Notes: generated from the sequence alone by a model not told the origin. DNA of 64,000 bases from Nissolia schottii (GCA_003254905.1 QANU01054017.1:211816-275815); one strand, 5' to 3'; positions 9,576-23,278 are shown, counted from the first letter of the stretch. Program-made: numbers and translations.

Positions 9576-12500
9576 TCATGCATAATTTGCGACTGCAAAA
9601 CATTTATGGAACTTGACGAAATTTCTAATTGCAGCTATATAAGAATAAGACTAGCAATGCTTTGTGACAACCACCACCGAAAAAGAATACTGCATAGAAC
9701 AGAGTGAATTCTCAGAATCCTTACCATGCATAGATTTAACGAAGAAATCCAATTCTGACAGGCAAACATTTCCTTGAAGAAAAGATGGTTGTTGATAAAC
9801 AAAGAATGAGAAGTGCCGACGATCTGGATCATTTCTGGGCTTTGCCATCTCAACCAATCTCTTGTACCCTTCTCTATCATAGCAAAGGAGTGCATTTTCT
9901 CCAGCAGCAACTAAACCTCGATCCCAAGCTGAGTTTAGTACCTGTATAACATAAAACAAGTGATTAAAATTCATAACAAATAGATCAAAACATCCATGGG
10001 TCAATGTCCATAAGTCATGCAAACTATCAAAAAAAGAATTACTCCTGCCTTCATGATCCACTTCAAAACTGGATTATGGGGGCAAATCTTAGCAGAAGAA
10101 ATAGTCCAGCAGAGGTAAAAAATTGTAGGGAAGTAAAACTACCTGCCAACTCAAACCCTCTGGATCAATCAGTGATTCATTAGCTTCCTGGCTGGAGAGA
10201 TGAAATCCTAGGCTGACGAATTTCATGGTGACAGAATGTTTTCTCAAAACCTCAAACACTGGAGAGTAACCATCTTGATTTGTGGGGTTGTGATATCCTG
10301 CTGTCAACTCTGCTGCATGACTAGGAGTCTTATACCACCAGTATATAGCAGGAACCTGCACACATCATTATTTAAGGCATATATTCATTGATTTCCAAAA
10401 ACTAATATAACTTCTGTTTGGTTTTACTTCCACGGGAAGGGATATGCAATGATTATTCTTCCTACGGTTAAAATGCATGTGGTAATGAATAACATCTAAA
10501 CATAAAACTGAAGATTCAATAATTAAACTTGATGTTTCCTTTTGCTTTTAATAGTTAAGTCCTGATTTCTGATCTCTTACCTGACCAAGAACCAAAAAAG
10601 ATCTAAAACAGCATCCAGAGTAACAGGTTAGAGGCCAACCACATTAAAACATTGAAATGAATTGATGGAATTGAATTAAATTCAACTAAAAAATAGAAGA
10701 ACTTGAACTGATTGAATTAGTTATGTGTTTGCTAACTCCTTAAGCAAGAACTATCCCACATTAACAGTGAATACATGTCAGTTTGATAACCCAAAAAATA
10801 GGGTTCAAAACTCAAGGACAAGCTTGTTTTAAGGGGATGCCAACTGAGTCTAAGCATCATCAATCAATTACGAATGCAATCAACACTGGCAGGTAACTAA
10901 CGACATCCACATTTAGTTATAAAAGTAGAAGATAGAATAACTATAGAAAAAACTAGTACACCAGGTCCAGAAACACTACCTTGACAATTATTTTTGTTTC
11001 CTCAAAAGCAAGGCTTGCAAGGGATAGAACATTATCTGCATGGTCTATTAATGTCTGGGAGTACCAATGTAAGAAGAATCGTCCATAATAGTTGTCATAG
11101 TCACCTCGCTCACAGAAGAATCCAGTTTCATGTGGCATAGAGTTGTAGTGTCCAGCGTTATCAGGTCCTCTAGCCCAGAAAGAGTGACCTCGTAATTTGG
11201 CTGCTCTGCGTAGGCTATTTTGCAAATATTTATCATAGCACTGTTCATATAAGATGAAAAAAGAAAACAGGACTTCTTTATCAGCAAACAAAAAAAATAT
11301 CAACCTACAATACTTACAAGAATAGAATAATGCAATTATTTTAAAATGGAGTCACAATATGAGGTACCTGAAACTCGCCAATACCAGGATAGCTCCATCC
11401 CATCCTTTCTGAAAAAGAAGGATATTTCAGCTCCCCAGATGCTCCCAGTCCAATTTCTACAGCAGAAATCATACCTTCTGCAAACAGGTCATCAAACTCT
11501 GTCCGAAAGCTTCTCATCATATCAAAATAGACCTGAAAATATTAGAGAAGCTGATCAGTCAGTAAGTAACAAACCCACAACAAATAAGAGCATATGTAAT
11601 TTTAATTGAGGAGTACTTCGAAGAATATAATCTGGGAATTGCACAACCTCCAATAACCATACACAAATACAAGAAAGAAATGCCAATGGTTTATTTTTAT
11701 TTTTATTTTTATTTATAGCTGAAATACACAACTACACTGGAATTATATGTAAATGCAACTGACATTTAAGTCTTTGACAATATAAAGTGAATGTCAAATT
11801 TTTAAGTCAGGGAGAGTAACTGATGTGTGAGATGTTTTCATACCTCAATTCCAGTTCTTCCTTTAAGAACTCGCTCTTTATCAATTCCCCAAGAAAGGCA
11901 TTCAGTATTCCTCCGTCCTTCACGATCTGTGAAGAATATGTCCTGATTGTCTTTTCCAATATCCAAAACCCATTGTGGGAGGGAAATCAAAGCATCACTA
12001 GAATCATTCCCACCACATTCATGAAATGCCATAACAACCTTCAGAAGTTGAAATAGTAATCAAGATAGGTACTCCAACAATGTCAAAGATGCTTCCCAAT
12101 TCCCAGGACAAGAATATACATCCAATTAGGGAAACTTCTGGGATATTTTAAAAGAATATGAAGTGTAACATATTATGCACGCCAGGAAAGCAAATAAATG
12201 TATTACAATGAAAAAAAATATATTTAAGAAATGGTAAAACTGAAATCATCCACGAAGTCCAAAACAGAAAACCCACCTTGGTATTAGAAAACTAATGACT
12301 TGGTCTTATTACCAAAACCCCAAACATGCACACAAACATAGTATAACGTACTCGTATTTGATAAGTTTTCTTATTTAAAGGATGTAAATGCATACATAAA
12401 TGATAAGCACAATTAAAATATTTACCTGTAACTTCAGCTTGAATTCTCTAATAATGTTAAAAAGCTCCCTATAGCCAGACCACACATATTTCTGTGGGCT

Positions 12501-15008
12501 CCAGCCTTCAACAATACCCCACCAGCAATCCACGATGACACCATCTATATTTAAAGACTTGATATGGATTAGCTCCTGCCTAATGCCATCAGGATCAATC
12601 AACTGGCAAAATTTGTTAATAATACCAGCCTGCAAAAAAAAAAAACAAAAAAAACAAGTTTAGAAGCCTATAAACAGATACAAGATAGGCATAGTCAAAA
12701 CTTAAAAGGACGCACAAAATCAAAACCTGTAAATATACAGTTTGTTGTCTAGAACAAATTACACAGGTTGGATGCTAGTTCAACATTCAGCAAGCTGCAG
12801 AGAGAAGGCACTTACTGGAAGCTTTAAGTAAACAGGAACATATGGCGTGCCAGTAAAGTCATTCTCATGTACCCCAGAATGCATATCATGCATAAGCTGC
12901 ATCAACAAATTACACAATCAGATAGTTCTGGATTACAGCTGCTCATGAGTAAGACTTCACATAGTTGTTATCGATACTACATTTAAAGGCACTTAATATA
13001 GACCATGCATTAATTTTTGTCGTAGAAAAATCTACAGGAACCAACATAAACCCATGAATGCAGTGAAGATTTACAGGATTAGCTTCAACTCAGTAAGTTC
13101 AGGAGCAATCTATATCTTCTATATGGTTCTGTATTAGCATTGACATTGTCCAATTTTTATAACATATTCTGATGAATTTTACTTAACTTTATACTTAGGT
13201 TGTCTTTGATGACCATGTGGTTCATCAACCAATATGTCAACAACAATGCTTTAAACGCAAGGAACATGTTCTGAATACTAAGGGTGTTACTTCTTTCACT
13301 GTGCAGACTGCAAAAAGTTAGTTTGTCGATCATTTGATGTCAAAAGGAACAATCACCTACAGTAATTTTTACTAAAAAATGAACAAACAAATAAAACAAT
13401 GTCTTATCAAGAAGAAGAGCAATCACATGGTTTCAAATTTCAATGACTGCTCCACAACCATGTTATAAATTAAAAATGCACCACTTGGGTTAAAGACATA
13501 AGCAAATAAACCTATGATCTGCAGCACAACTCTGACCTATCACAAGAGTAGATATAAGAATGTCTAGTTTACAATCTTCAAACAGTGGTATAAGAAGAAA
13601 ACACTAGAGCTTAATATCAGATTTCACGTTAACTGTTCAGATTTCAAGATTACCACAAGCATAGAAAACGGTGAGGACTGCTAACTGAACCTGAATCTGC
13701 ATCAAGTATGATACCAAACACCTAATCTAGTCACGGAAATCACCTGATCAGCCTCCAAGCAGTCTACTGAATTGACAGGGCTTGCATATTTCTCATTCTT
13801 CGAGTTCCTTTCTGCAATAACAACAGAGTCAATGGAAGCAGGCGACAAGCATTCATCAATTCTAAGCACCGCTGGCTGATTCTCTAACGTCTCCTTAACA
13901 GGGAAAGGTCTCAAAGAACCAGCCGAGAGCTGACTTTCAACTGACCTAGCTGTAAAAGATCCCTGCACAGCATCATAACATCAAAAGGTTAGGCAAAGTC
14001 ATCAAAATGGTGATTTCTCAACTACCGAATGGGGTAAATACCCCCATAGTATTTAATTTTTCCATTTTTTATAATTTTTACAATTAAATTCATCAATTTT
14101 TGTTATCATTGATGGATTATATGATCTAATATATTAAATTAATACTTTTTAATACAATATTTGTATAGAGGTGCATCGTAAGCTCAAATAGTCTGCAAAT
14201 CTCTAAACCTCTTATAAGTTGACTCTTTTAATGATTTGACTAATGAAAAATTTATTACAATCATATAAAACATTACATAATAACAAAAATCGATAAATTT
14301 AGTTATAAAAATTATTAAAAATAAATAAATTAAATATCATTGGGTAACTAAGAATCCACTCAACAAAATTCGATGGCAACAACAAATTAGCTTAGATAGC
14401 ATTCCTACACCAACATTTCAATCTTTTTCTTTGCTTCCGGCCACTCTTAAGTAACAAGAAAGAAACCATATTCAACCACATTGCCACAATTTCTTACTTC
14501 CAAAGTTCAAAATCTTCCAACATAACAACAAAACCGGAAAATTTTCTAACAACCAGACAGAATAGTAATCGAATTGAAGCTGAATTATGAAAAATTCTTG
14601 AGAATTGGGAAAACGAACCATGTGAGAAGGAGGGGGGCACTGCCGGTAGGTAGTGCCGTCGGCTTCGACGACCCAACCTGCCTCACGCGCGAGGGCGGCG
14701 AGGACGTCGTTCATGTCAGCACGCGCTGGCAGGGGGAAGTTCCCGTACTGGCGGAGGCCGGCGAGCATGCGGCTCGTGATGGCTCGGCGGTGCCGCTCCC
14801 GGAGCTTCGTGCGCTCCTTCTCCTTCTCCCTCTCCTTCTTCCCCTTGCCGGCGGAATTGACCGCCGTCGCCGCCGCAGCAAAACCGCGCGGACGGCGGGG
14901 CTGATGCTGAGGATGAGGGTGAGGGTTAGAATGAGCTAAGTAATCGGAGCTGTTGTCGCTTTGAGGGTCGAGATCTTGTGCGGAACCATTGTCGTTGATG
15001 CACTTCAT
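9576..15008 (-). CDS. BAM8: Nuclear beta-amylase-like transcription factor (BZR1-type domain + beta-amylase fold)
   Basis: Exons on the minus strand are 14619-15008, 13744-13962, 12816-12896, 12426-12629, 11844-12038, 11368-11532, 10980-11240, 10143-10355, 9725-9941 and probably 9576-9592, giving about 653 residues. If the last donor is unused, translation ends at 9651 instead. Residues 1-130 match the N-terminus of Arabidopsis BAM8: [10 protein letters not shown], then the basic helix [18 protein letters not shown] and the block [18 protein letters not shown]. Residues 204-653 form a glycoside hydrolase 14 fold ([50 protein letters not shown]). The first catalytic Glu is kept (E397 in GELKYPSF), but the position of the second is G555 in FVSLGFHLS. 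The family binds G-box-like promoter elements and regulates transcription, with little or no starch hydrolysis. The ATG at 15006 is the first in-frame ATG and matches the family start. Confidence 0.9.
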
Positions 15009-15520
15009 CTTCACACAATCACACTTCTACGTTTCTTCGTCTACTTCTACCGTACTCTCACACAACACACTCGAGTCTCGACCATTGATTTGCGAACCGG
15101 ACCGGTTCGAACCGAACGGTTCGACCAGCTCCGTATTTATTAGTATGTTATTATTATTGGGTTTAATTATTTTTTGATTTTCTTAAATGAATTGGGCTAG
15201 GAGAAATGAATGGGCCTTGTTAACACTGGCTACTATTTTGTTACTCGGGCTTATATGGTTGCGTAACGCATAAACTCCACGTTCTCTTTTGGTAACCAAA
15301 AAACCAAAATCAAAAGAAAATACCCAAATCCATCTCTTTCAGAAAAAACAAAAACCTTGACATCCATATACCATACAGTAATTTTATTTTTTTCTCATGA
15401 AAGAGGATTAAACTGTTAATTCGTGTTATCGTATCCAACATGTGCACATAGAACTAAAGTTTATCTCATTAAGTTTTTAACTACCCCACAATTAGTTATA
15501 CTATTGGAATTAACACGTGA
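15009..15520 (-). promoter_or_regulatory. BAM8-like promoter with twin palindromes, site II motifs and a G-box core
   Basis: Two abutting palindromes, GAACCGGACCGGTTC (15094-15108) and GAACCGAACGGTTC (15109-15122), lie 86-114 bases before the start codon. A TATA-like TAATAAATAC (minus strand, about 15133-15142) is just upstream, so the palindromes fall at or near the transcription start. TGGGCY motifs occur at 15193-15198 and 15211-15216. A CACGTG core is at 15514-15519. It is not the full BZR-BAM response element. Confidence 0.5.
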
Positions 15521-15608
15521 TGTGACTGTTGTAACAACTAATTCAGTTAGATTTAGCTTAGCTATCATGGTAGTCAGCACTTTAACTTTCCCTCTTAAGT
15601 CATTGTAT

Positions 15609-16622
15609 NNNNNNNNNNNNNNNNNNNNNNNNNNNNNNNNNNNNNNNNNNNNNNNNNNNNNNNNNNNNNNNNNNNNNNNNNNNNNNNNNNNNNNNNNNNN
15701 NNNNNNNNNNNNNNNNNNNNNNNNNNNNNNNNNNNNNNNNNNNNNNNNNNNNNNNNNNNNNNNNNNNNNNNNNNNNNNNNNNNNNNNNNNNNNNNNNNNN
15801 NNNNNNNNNNNNNNNNNNNNNNNNNNNNNNNNNNNNNNNNNNNNNNNNNNNNNNNNNNNNNNNNNNNNNNNNNNNNNNNNNNNNNNNNNNNNNNNNNNNN
15901 NNNNNNNNNNNNNNNNNNNNNNNNNNNNNNNNNNNNNNNNNNNNNNNNNNNNNNNNNNNNNNNNNNNNNNNNNNNNNNNNNNNNNNNNNNNNNNNNNNNN
16001 NNNNNNNNNNNNNNNNNNNNNNNNNNNNNNNNNNNNNNNNNNNNNNNNNNNNNNNNNNNNNNNNNNNNNNNNNNNNNNNNNNNNNNNNNNNNNNNNNNNN
16101 NNNNNNNNNNNNNNNNNNNNNNNNNNNNNNNNNNNNNNNNNNNNNNNNNNNNNNNNNNNNNNNNNNNNNNNNNNNNNNNNNNNNNNNNNNNNNNNNNNNN
16201 NNNNNNNNNNNNNNNNNNNNNNNNNNNNNNNNNNNNNNNNNNNNNNNNNNNNNNNNNNNNNNNNNNNNNNNNNNNNNNNNNNNNNNNNNNNNNNNNNNNN
16301 NNNNNNNNNNNNNNNNNNNNNNNNNNNNNNNNNNNNNNNNNNNNNNNNNNNNNNNNNNNNNNNNNNNNNNNNNNNNNNNNNNNNNNNNNNNNNNNNNNNN
16401 NNNNNNNNNNNNNNNNNNNNNNNNNNNNNNNNNNNNNNNNNNNNNNNNNNNNNNNNNNNNNNNNNNNNNNNNNNNNNNNNNNNNNNNNNNNNNNNNNNNN
16501 NNNNNNNNNNNNNNNNNNNNNNNNNNNNNNNNNNNNNNNNNNNNNNNNNNNNNNNNNNNNNNNNNNNNNNNNNNNNNNNNNNNNNNNNNNNNNNNNNNNN
16601 NNNAAAAAAAAAAAAAAAAAAA
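15609..16622. other. Assembly gap (N) followed by a 19-base A-run
   Basis: 995 unknown bases at 15609-16603 are followed directly by A(19) at 16604-16622. The homopolymer at the gap edge suggests the assembly broke at a low-complexity or transposon tail. Open frames that cross the gap are meaningless. Confidence 0.98.
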
Positions 16623-17859
16623 CCTCAAAATACAATTACTTCTTAGTTCTTACATAACGCCGTTTTAAACTGCTCCCACTCTCTACGTATCCGTGCACGA
16701 AATGCCTACAACTCTATTAACTATTGGTAAATAACAATTTAGCGAAAAGGGAACTTCCCATATTGAAGTATACATATAATTACTACATAATAAATTACTA
16801 TTTAATGACATTTAGTTATATATTTTAAATTTGTTCTGAAGATTTTCCATGTTATGAAAGGTTGCCAAAACTCCAAGAATATAGCGTAGTTTTTATGTAA
16901 TAATTGAATTATACCAAAAAAGCAAGAAAATTAGCCATGCTATTAAATGCAAGTTTCTTGTATCCAGTAAAAATTGGATTCCAAATTGGAATTTAAAGTT
17001 AGATATTTGGTTATGGCAGAGAAGGAAAAAATCTAATTTGTGATCTAACAATAAGTCTGATTTGTGGCCTGCACCGAATCATCATCATTCTACATTGAAA
17101 ATCCAGAACCAGCAAATAAAAAAGCACATGAAGAACATAGACCCCAAGTTGTACCCCAAAAAAAATAGCATACTAGTTGGTCCTTTAAGGTGGGGTAGGA
17201 GACAATCAGAAATTACTAGTACTTCTTTTCTGAGTGTGTCTCCCTCAACAAACTTGACAACGTTCAAATCTACTACTAATTCTCACACACGGCTATTGAA
17301 TCATGATATCTTTACCTCTTTTCCTCTGAAAAGTGGAAAAGGATACCTCACGCATGCAAGGATATATGTTTATTGTTTTCATGCACTTGCTTAACTGGTC
17401 TACACATAAAGAGAAGAAAGAATGCTTTTCGTCAAAGATGCTGTTTTCTAACATGCAATTTCACCAATGATGAAATTGAAAAGCGCTCATTTGACTGATA
17501 CCCTTCCTTTTTTGCCGAATTGTGCATGCCTAACAACAAAGTTGGAGCAAAATAATAAAGTATGCCGCATCGACAAGACTACTCAAACTTGCATAATCTC
17601 TTCTTTTTCTCTTTTGGCCCTATGTTCCATGGTGATGAAGGCAAGGAATGGTAATAGTTCAGTCTATTTCTACCATGGCTTGAACTTCGTTATTTTTTCA
17701 GAAATTGGAGCAAATAATCATTGACAATAGTGACAGCACTAGCAGAAAAGGACTGAACTTTGCTTCTTCTAGTCACATCAGTGTTATGTGCAAATACTTC
17801 ACTACTCCCCCAGGAGCTCTGGGTGTCTCAGATGAGATTCTGATTAACAAATTGCCATT
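16623..17859. other. Intergenic sequence and probable 3' UTR of the RING gene
   Basis: The 3' UTR of the minus-strand RING gene probably occupies the last few hundred bases. The rest is AT-rich, and no coding region or RNA gene was recognised. Confidence 0.45.
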
Positions 17860-20800
17860 TTAGTTCTCCATTGGTAGTGAATCTGATATACAAACATCGC
17901 CTCGACAGAGCGGGCATACCCTGTGTATAAGAAGTTAGAGATGCATATTGTTACTACCTACACAATGATCACATAAATAGAGGATAACACCAAGTGAAAC
18001 TCCAAGTAAAGCTACTGGTATAACATAAATAGAGGGACAAAAACATGGACCATCGGCCATCGGCAGCATATATAGCACAACTTGAAGGTGAACAAGAACT
18101 TCATGAATTGCCAAGATTTTATAAACAAAACATGCATACACACACTACAGCAGCAAATTGACAGGATTTAAGGAAATAATAGGCAACTTTGTAAAGATTC
18201 AAAGTAGATAACCATATAGTTAAACCATAAAAGACCCAAATCCCTATTCCCTCATACCTGTGAATCTCCTTCAGCCACTTGTCTACACATGTTCTATGAA
18301 ATTCATGACGGCATGGGAGTACTCGCATGCTGTCTCCATCCTCATACTCCACAAGACATATATAGCATCTGCAAAGGGATTAGCAAGGGGCAAAAAAAAA
18401 AAAGTCATTATTATCCAATGTTAATGAATTGTCCACACTACCTTAGTTTAAGTTTAATAGTACTTAATAGAGAGAAAAAAGGCAGAAAAAACGCTAACTA
18501 AGTGAGAAAATGTATAGTAAGAGAAGAGGATAAAATACCCTACTCCATGGTATAAAAAAAAGGAGTGAATGAGAGACTGAAACTCATGAGAATCTCAACA
18601 AGAATATATAAATTCATAACTCAAATCATGAAAAGCCAGAGCTAAAAATGCTACAAGTGAACATCATTTGGTACAAGCTAAATACTTACTGTACAGCATC
18701 TTCTTGATTTTTGTGCAACTTTCTGTATGATTTGACAGGCAAGGATTCCACAACTTCATTAGGTGCAGGAACAGATCCGATAGAAGACACAGAAGGACGG
18801 GAAGATAAAACCACAGATTGCTGGTGAATTTCATCCAGAACCTAATTAAAGTATGTACAAAATATTCAACTTGTATACATATATAATGAATGGCCACCAG
18901 AATAGCTAAAGGCGAACGAATATTACCTCGAATAGGGCTTCAGCTAGCATAACAATTCTTGATATGCTAGCTCGAGCATTGGTGTCGTCATTTGAATTTG
19001 TCTCACGAGCACTGATTCGGCATGTACAACGACCATTTCTATGTTGACCCGACAAGATACATGATCTTTCATGTCCAGAAAGATTTTCAAACCGGCTACC
19101 CAGCCGCTGAAGAGCTCGAACCTAAACCATTTTAAATGTAGATCATTAATTTTGGGTGAAATCCAAAGACCGGGGTTTATGAAAAATATCAAAATGATTA
19201 CTTTGCTGCATGTAGTGTGCCACATTTACTGGATTACAAGCGTGGTTTCTTGGCTATGTAGTTCAAAATCACCATTTGTTACTTAAAATTCAAAATACTC
19301 CACAAACCTGGGACCGTATTCTTCTTCGCCGTTCAAGGAAATTGGACCTATGTTCCAGCAGATCCTGATACCTTGTTTCTCTTGATCGTGAAGTCTCAAC
19401 CTCATAGTCTTGGATGCTAAACAAGGAGCTAGACAATGCAGACGGAGAATTAACCACAGGACGATTAGGCGGTGGTGACACTCTTGTATCTCTCTCCCCT
19501 ACTTGTCTTCCTCTATCCCGACTAGCATCTCTCCCTACTCTCTCCTGCTGCAGAGTGCCAAAGGTGAACTCAGATACTGTTGATCGGCGAAGTACTCTGT
19601 CACGAAGTCTTCCAACACTTAAAGTTCGGCTGAAACGAACATTACGCTCGACAGGCTCTCGAGCTCCATGTCGTCTATCAATATGTCTAGTCTCAACATT
19701 TTCTGCCTCAGTATGAATTCTTGGAGAAAACAAGTTCATATCGAGCACTTCTCTTGTATTGTCTCCATCTCTAACCACATCCTGGATAGGACAAATTGTG
19801 GGACTGCTCCGCAAGTTTCCAAGAGAACCTAACGCTGGGGCATTAGATATTAAATCATTGGAAGCACCTTCACGATACTGTATAGGAACTCGGTTAACAA
19901 AGGATGCATTATGCAAGTCACTACTTTCTCGAGTTTCATTTCCGGTAATCAAGCTGCCAGGTGGCACTGGATGCATATTAAGCTCGTCCTCACTGTTAAA
20001 TACCGAGAGACTTGCCGAAGAAACAGGGCCAGGCCTTGATGAACCCAAACTGGCGGTTCTTCTAAGTCTGAAGCTTACATTACCAGGAATGATGCTAAAG
20101 CGAGAAAGGAATCGACTCGAAGGGTTCAAGGATTGAGTTGAAGAAGCATTGCCAGAGCTGCTACCGGTTCTTGATGCAGTGTGTTCCCACTCATCAAGGT
20201 CGATGTTGGAAGACATACAACACATTTCATTATCATATTTGACCTTTCTAAAGGACTCTGGTTTCGCTTTATCTGAGTCTATTTCATTGCCACTGGTGTA
20301 TGTAACATCACTTCCATTTACTTTACTCTGATCACAAACCTAAAGCATGAGTTGCAAAATGCAAAGTACAGTTAGGCAGTTAGTATTGCAAAACTCTGAC
20401 CTATCAATCAAAGCTGTAATTACAACATAATGGTTTTACCAGAAACAAAAATTCTGAGAAAAAATTGAAAATGATTCCATAATATTATTTCCAAAATAGC
20501 CGGAAAAGTGAAATGCATGCCATTAAGTTTTTTTTCCCCCTCCTTATAGGCCTGATAGGATAATGAGCCTGAAAATAGGACAAAGTCACATAGGCATAGT
20601 GGCAAAAAGCCTTGATAGAATAGAATTTCAAAACTTGTTACTTGCAACAGGAAATCAATGTATTAGTTGATCCCTTATCGTACGAAATAATATTGCATTT
20701 TTCTAAAGTATACCAAATTACATCAATTCCTCCATTAAGAATCAATTTCTTACAGTTTGTTCCGAAGTAATTACAATTTACAAGGCAATGAATATCCATA

Positions 20801-21559
20801 AAAATTTTAGTGCCAAAGGGTGAACTCAAACAAGAGAAATATCTAGTTAGATTTACCATATACACTCTACACATCATAAACTTTATTGTAAATGTAATAA
20901 TCACCAAGCAACAATGCAATAAACTCATACTAAGCATTTCTGTATAGTTGGAGTAGTGAGATAGAAGATTTTATTTTAAAAAATATATCTACATTTTATC
21001 CAATATATATATATATATATATATAAACTTTTAAAGAGGTAATGACCAGAAATTTAACTATGTAACATAGAGTCATCACTTTCTCACGCATGTAGGATGG
21101 ATAACTTGATGAAAAAAATAATAATAATGAACTTCATGAAAATCTTGAAAATGATCATACTTTACAATCTACTTCAATTAACAATGAACACAACCAGGGA
21201 AAGCAAGTAAATTCTTAATCAGTGTGTTTCCAGTAGCAACCTCCATTCTACAGAACCAAAAAATAAAAAATAAAAAATCCAATTCATTCCCAAAAATAGA
21301 TTAGCTCAAAAAAGGATGGGCTAAAGGATAGAAAAGAAGATTAAAAATGCATCAAAAAGAATAGACATTGTGAAAAATTGCAGAATAACACAGTGAGTTC
21401 GGTTACCTGGTCATCATTATCACTGTCATGAGATCCAGATGTTGTTCCAAGACAATAAGATGGAAAACCTCTGGGCCCCTTAGATCGACCTTGCCTGGAA
21501 CTTCCTGAAGATGACGAAGAGCTGCAAGAAGAAGTGGCTTTGCTTCCACTAGACCCCAT
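17860..21559 (-). CDS. RING-H2 E3 ubiquitin-protein ligase with long serine/arginine-rich N-terminus
   Basis: Six coding exons with matching phases (21407-21559, 19308-20339, 18927-19121, 18690-18841, 18258-18368, 17860-17920) give 567 residues. The C-terminal RING-H2 finger starts at C512: CYIC, 14 residues, then CRHEFHRTC, 11 residues, then CPLC. Spacing and Cys3-His2-Cys3 order are canonical. The zinc-binding finger would recruit an E2 and transfer ubiquitin to an unknown substrate. The N-terminus, [11 protein letters not shown], fits an N-myristoylation signal (Gly2, Ser6, Lys7) and runs into a serine tract, then [17 protein letters not shown], a block I associate with a plant-specific RING subfamily. 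The 1032-base second exon encodes a low-complexity Ser/Arg-rich region ending in the basic [10 protein letters not shown]. No membrane segment is seen. The ATG at 21559 is the first in frame and gives the family-like start. The exact Arabidopsis orthologue was not identified. Confidence 0.9.
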
Positions 21560-21802
21560 TTTTGTGCCAACAATGCTTCCACAAATTAACCCCCAATAGA
21601 CCAAATAACAAAACCCAGAACTCAAAATCTGTTCTTTTTGAGATTCAGAGTGTTTTCAGATCTGCACAGGTGGCATGCTAAGCCTGCATTTTTTGCGTAT
21701 GGTGGTGTTATGTTGTTGCATTGTTGTGGGGTTAAAAGAGAGACACATAGTCATGTATGTATGTGAGAAGGGGTTTAAACAAGAGGAGCTTCTTGAAAGT
21801 GA

Positions 21803-21805
<3 letters not shown>

Positions 21806-21836
<31 letters not shown>
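21806..21836. repeat. (GT)15 microsatellite in the RING gene 5' region
   Basis: A perfect GT run lies about 250 bases upstream of the RING gene start codon, so it reads as CA repeats on the transcribed strand. It may be in the 5' UTR or core promoter. Confidence 0.95.
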
Positions 21837-21837
<1 letters not shown>

Positions 21838-21959
21838 TGGGGGAGTTTAGCTGTGAAAAGGACAAAGCAACTCGCAGGGAAAACGGGAAAGGAGGCTCTT
21901 TTTTTTATTCAAATAAATAAATAAATAAATAAAAATAAAATAAAATAAGAGTGGAGTAG

Positions 21960-23245
21960 TGAGACCGAGAAGATAACAAATAAAATTGTATTATTTGAAA
22001 TAAAAATAAAATAAAATTTGAGTCTTATTTACCGTTAAGTATTATTTGTTTAGACATTAAAATAGATATATTTCATTATTGCATTTTAATGAAAGTTAAG
22101 TTTTTAAGTGAGAATACATAAAATTGATAATCACGTAAAATTTTATTAATTCTAAAATTTTTAAATCAATTTTAAGTGTTTTTATTTAAAAATTAAACAT
22201 GCTCTTAATTATGTAAGTGCTAAATTTCTCATAAAAAATTTATGTAAGTGCTTAATTAATTATTTTAAAAGATTAATTTTGTATTTACTAACATTTAATA
22301 ATGTATAATTAAGTAAATAAAAGTAACTGAGTCTTGTGATTATTACTTTAAAATTCTCTCTTATACTAAAATATAATTAGATGTATTTACGGCTCTAGTA
22401 TATATTAATTAATCTTTTATTTTTACTATACATTTTTTTTTTTGCAATAAAATTTGTCATGAACTTTGAAGAAGAAAAAAAAATTGTATTTACTATTTAT
22501 ATTTATACAACTAAAATTCATTATTATTTTTTACATATCAATTTGGTTGTTTATATTATAAACAAGTAACAATTCTCTTAAATTAATTAATGCTTCTGCT
22601 ATAAATTATGATTCTTCCTAATAACAAGCCTATAACAAATGAGTAAAAACATACTTTAAAAAATGAAAAAGAAGAGTGGCATTTTTGTGTGCCACGATTT
22701 GGGGGATTCAAATCTGGTTTGACCGTACGGTGTGTCACAATCACATTCAATTTGTCATGGCGATGGGTCCGATGGAGCTGGACCCTGTCTTACCTTACTT
22801 CATGAACAGTCGAACAGATAGATTTTGTATTACATCACTTTCTTTGACAGTTTTATTATTACTTCTTTCGGTAAGAAAAAAAAAAGGACATGAAAAAGTA
22901 TATCGTAGTTGGAATTACGTTTTCTGTTGTTTTATTGGCCAAAAAGAAAGTAATATAACATATAAAAATAACATAATTAAAAAAATGTGTGTGAATAATA
23001 TTGGTCCCTATGAGCATGTTTCAATTTATTGATGTCAAATAATATTTAATATAAATTCAAATTACTTGTTTAAAAGTTTTAAATAGTTTGGTGTCATATT
23101 ACTTTAGAAGCGTAATTAATTGCAAGAATTTACTGTTCAGTGGTTATTCTTATAGTCGGTTATATGAAAAGACTTGAATTCAAGTCTCAAGATGCACAAA
23201 AAGAATTTCTACTCTTTAAGAAAAAATTGAATATTAGCCATTATA

Positions 23246-23278
<33 letters not shown>

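Noticed and set aside
9651-9724. Read-through C-terminus of the BAM8-like protein ([12 protein letters not shown])
   Set aside because: Less likely than use of the GGTAAG donor and a short final exon, but not excluded; stated as an alternative in the gene entry.
15514-15519. CACGTG upstream of the BAM8-like gene as an autoregulatory BZR-BAM response element
   Set aside because: Only the six-base core is present; flanking bases do not match TCACACGTGTGA.
15423-16646. Long open frames on both strands spanning the N block
   Set aside because: They exist only because unknown bases translate without stops; no real coding evidence on either side.
22676-23032. 118-residue plus-strand open frame
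   Set aside because: No domain, erratic composition and AT-rich repetitive surroundings; probably chance.
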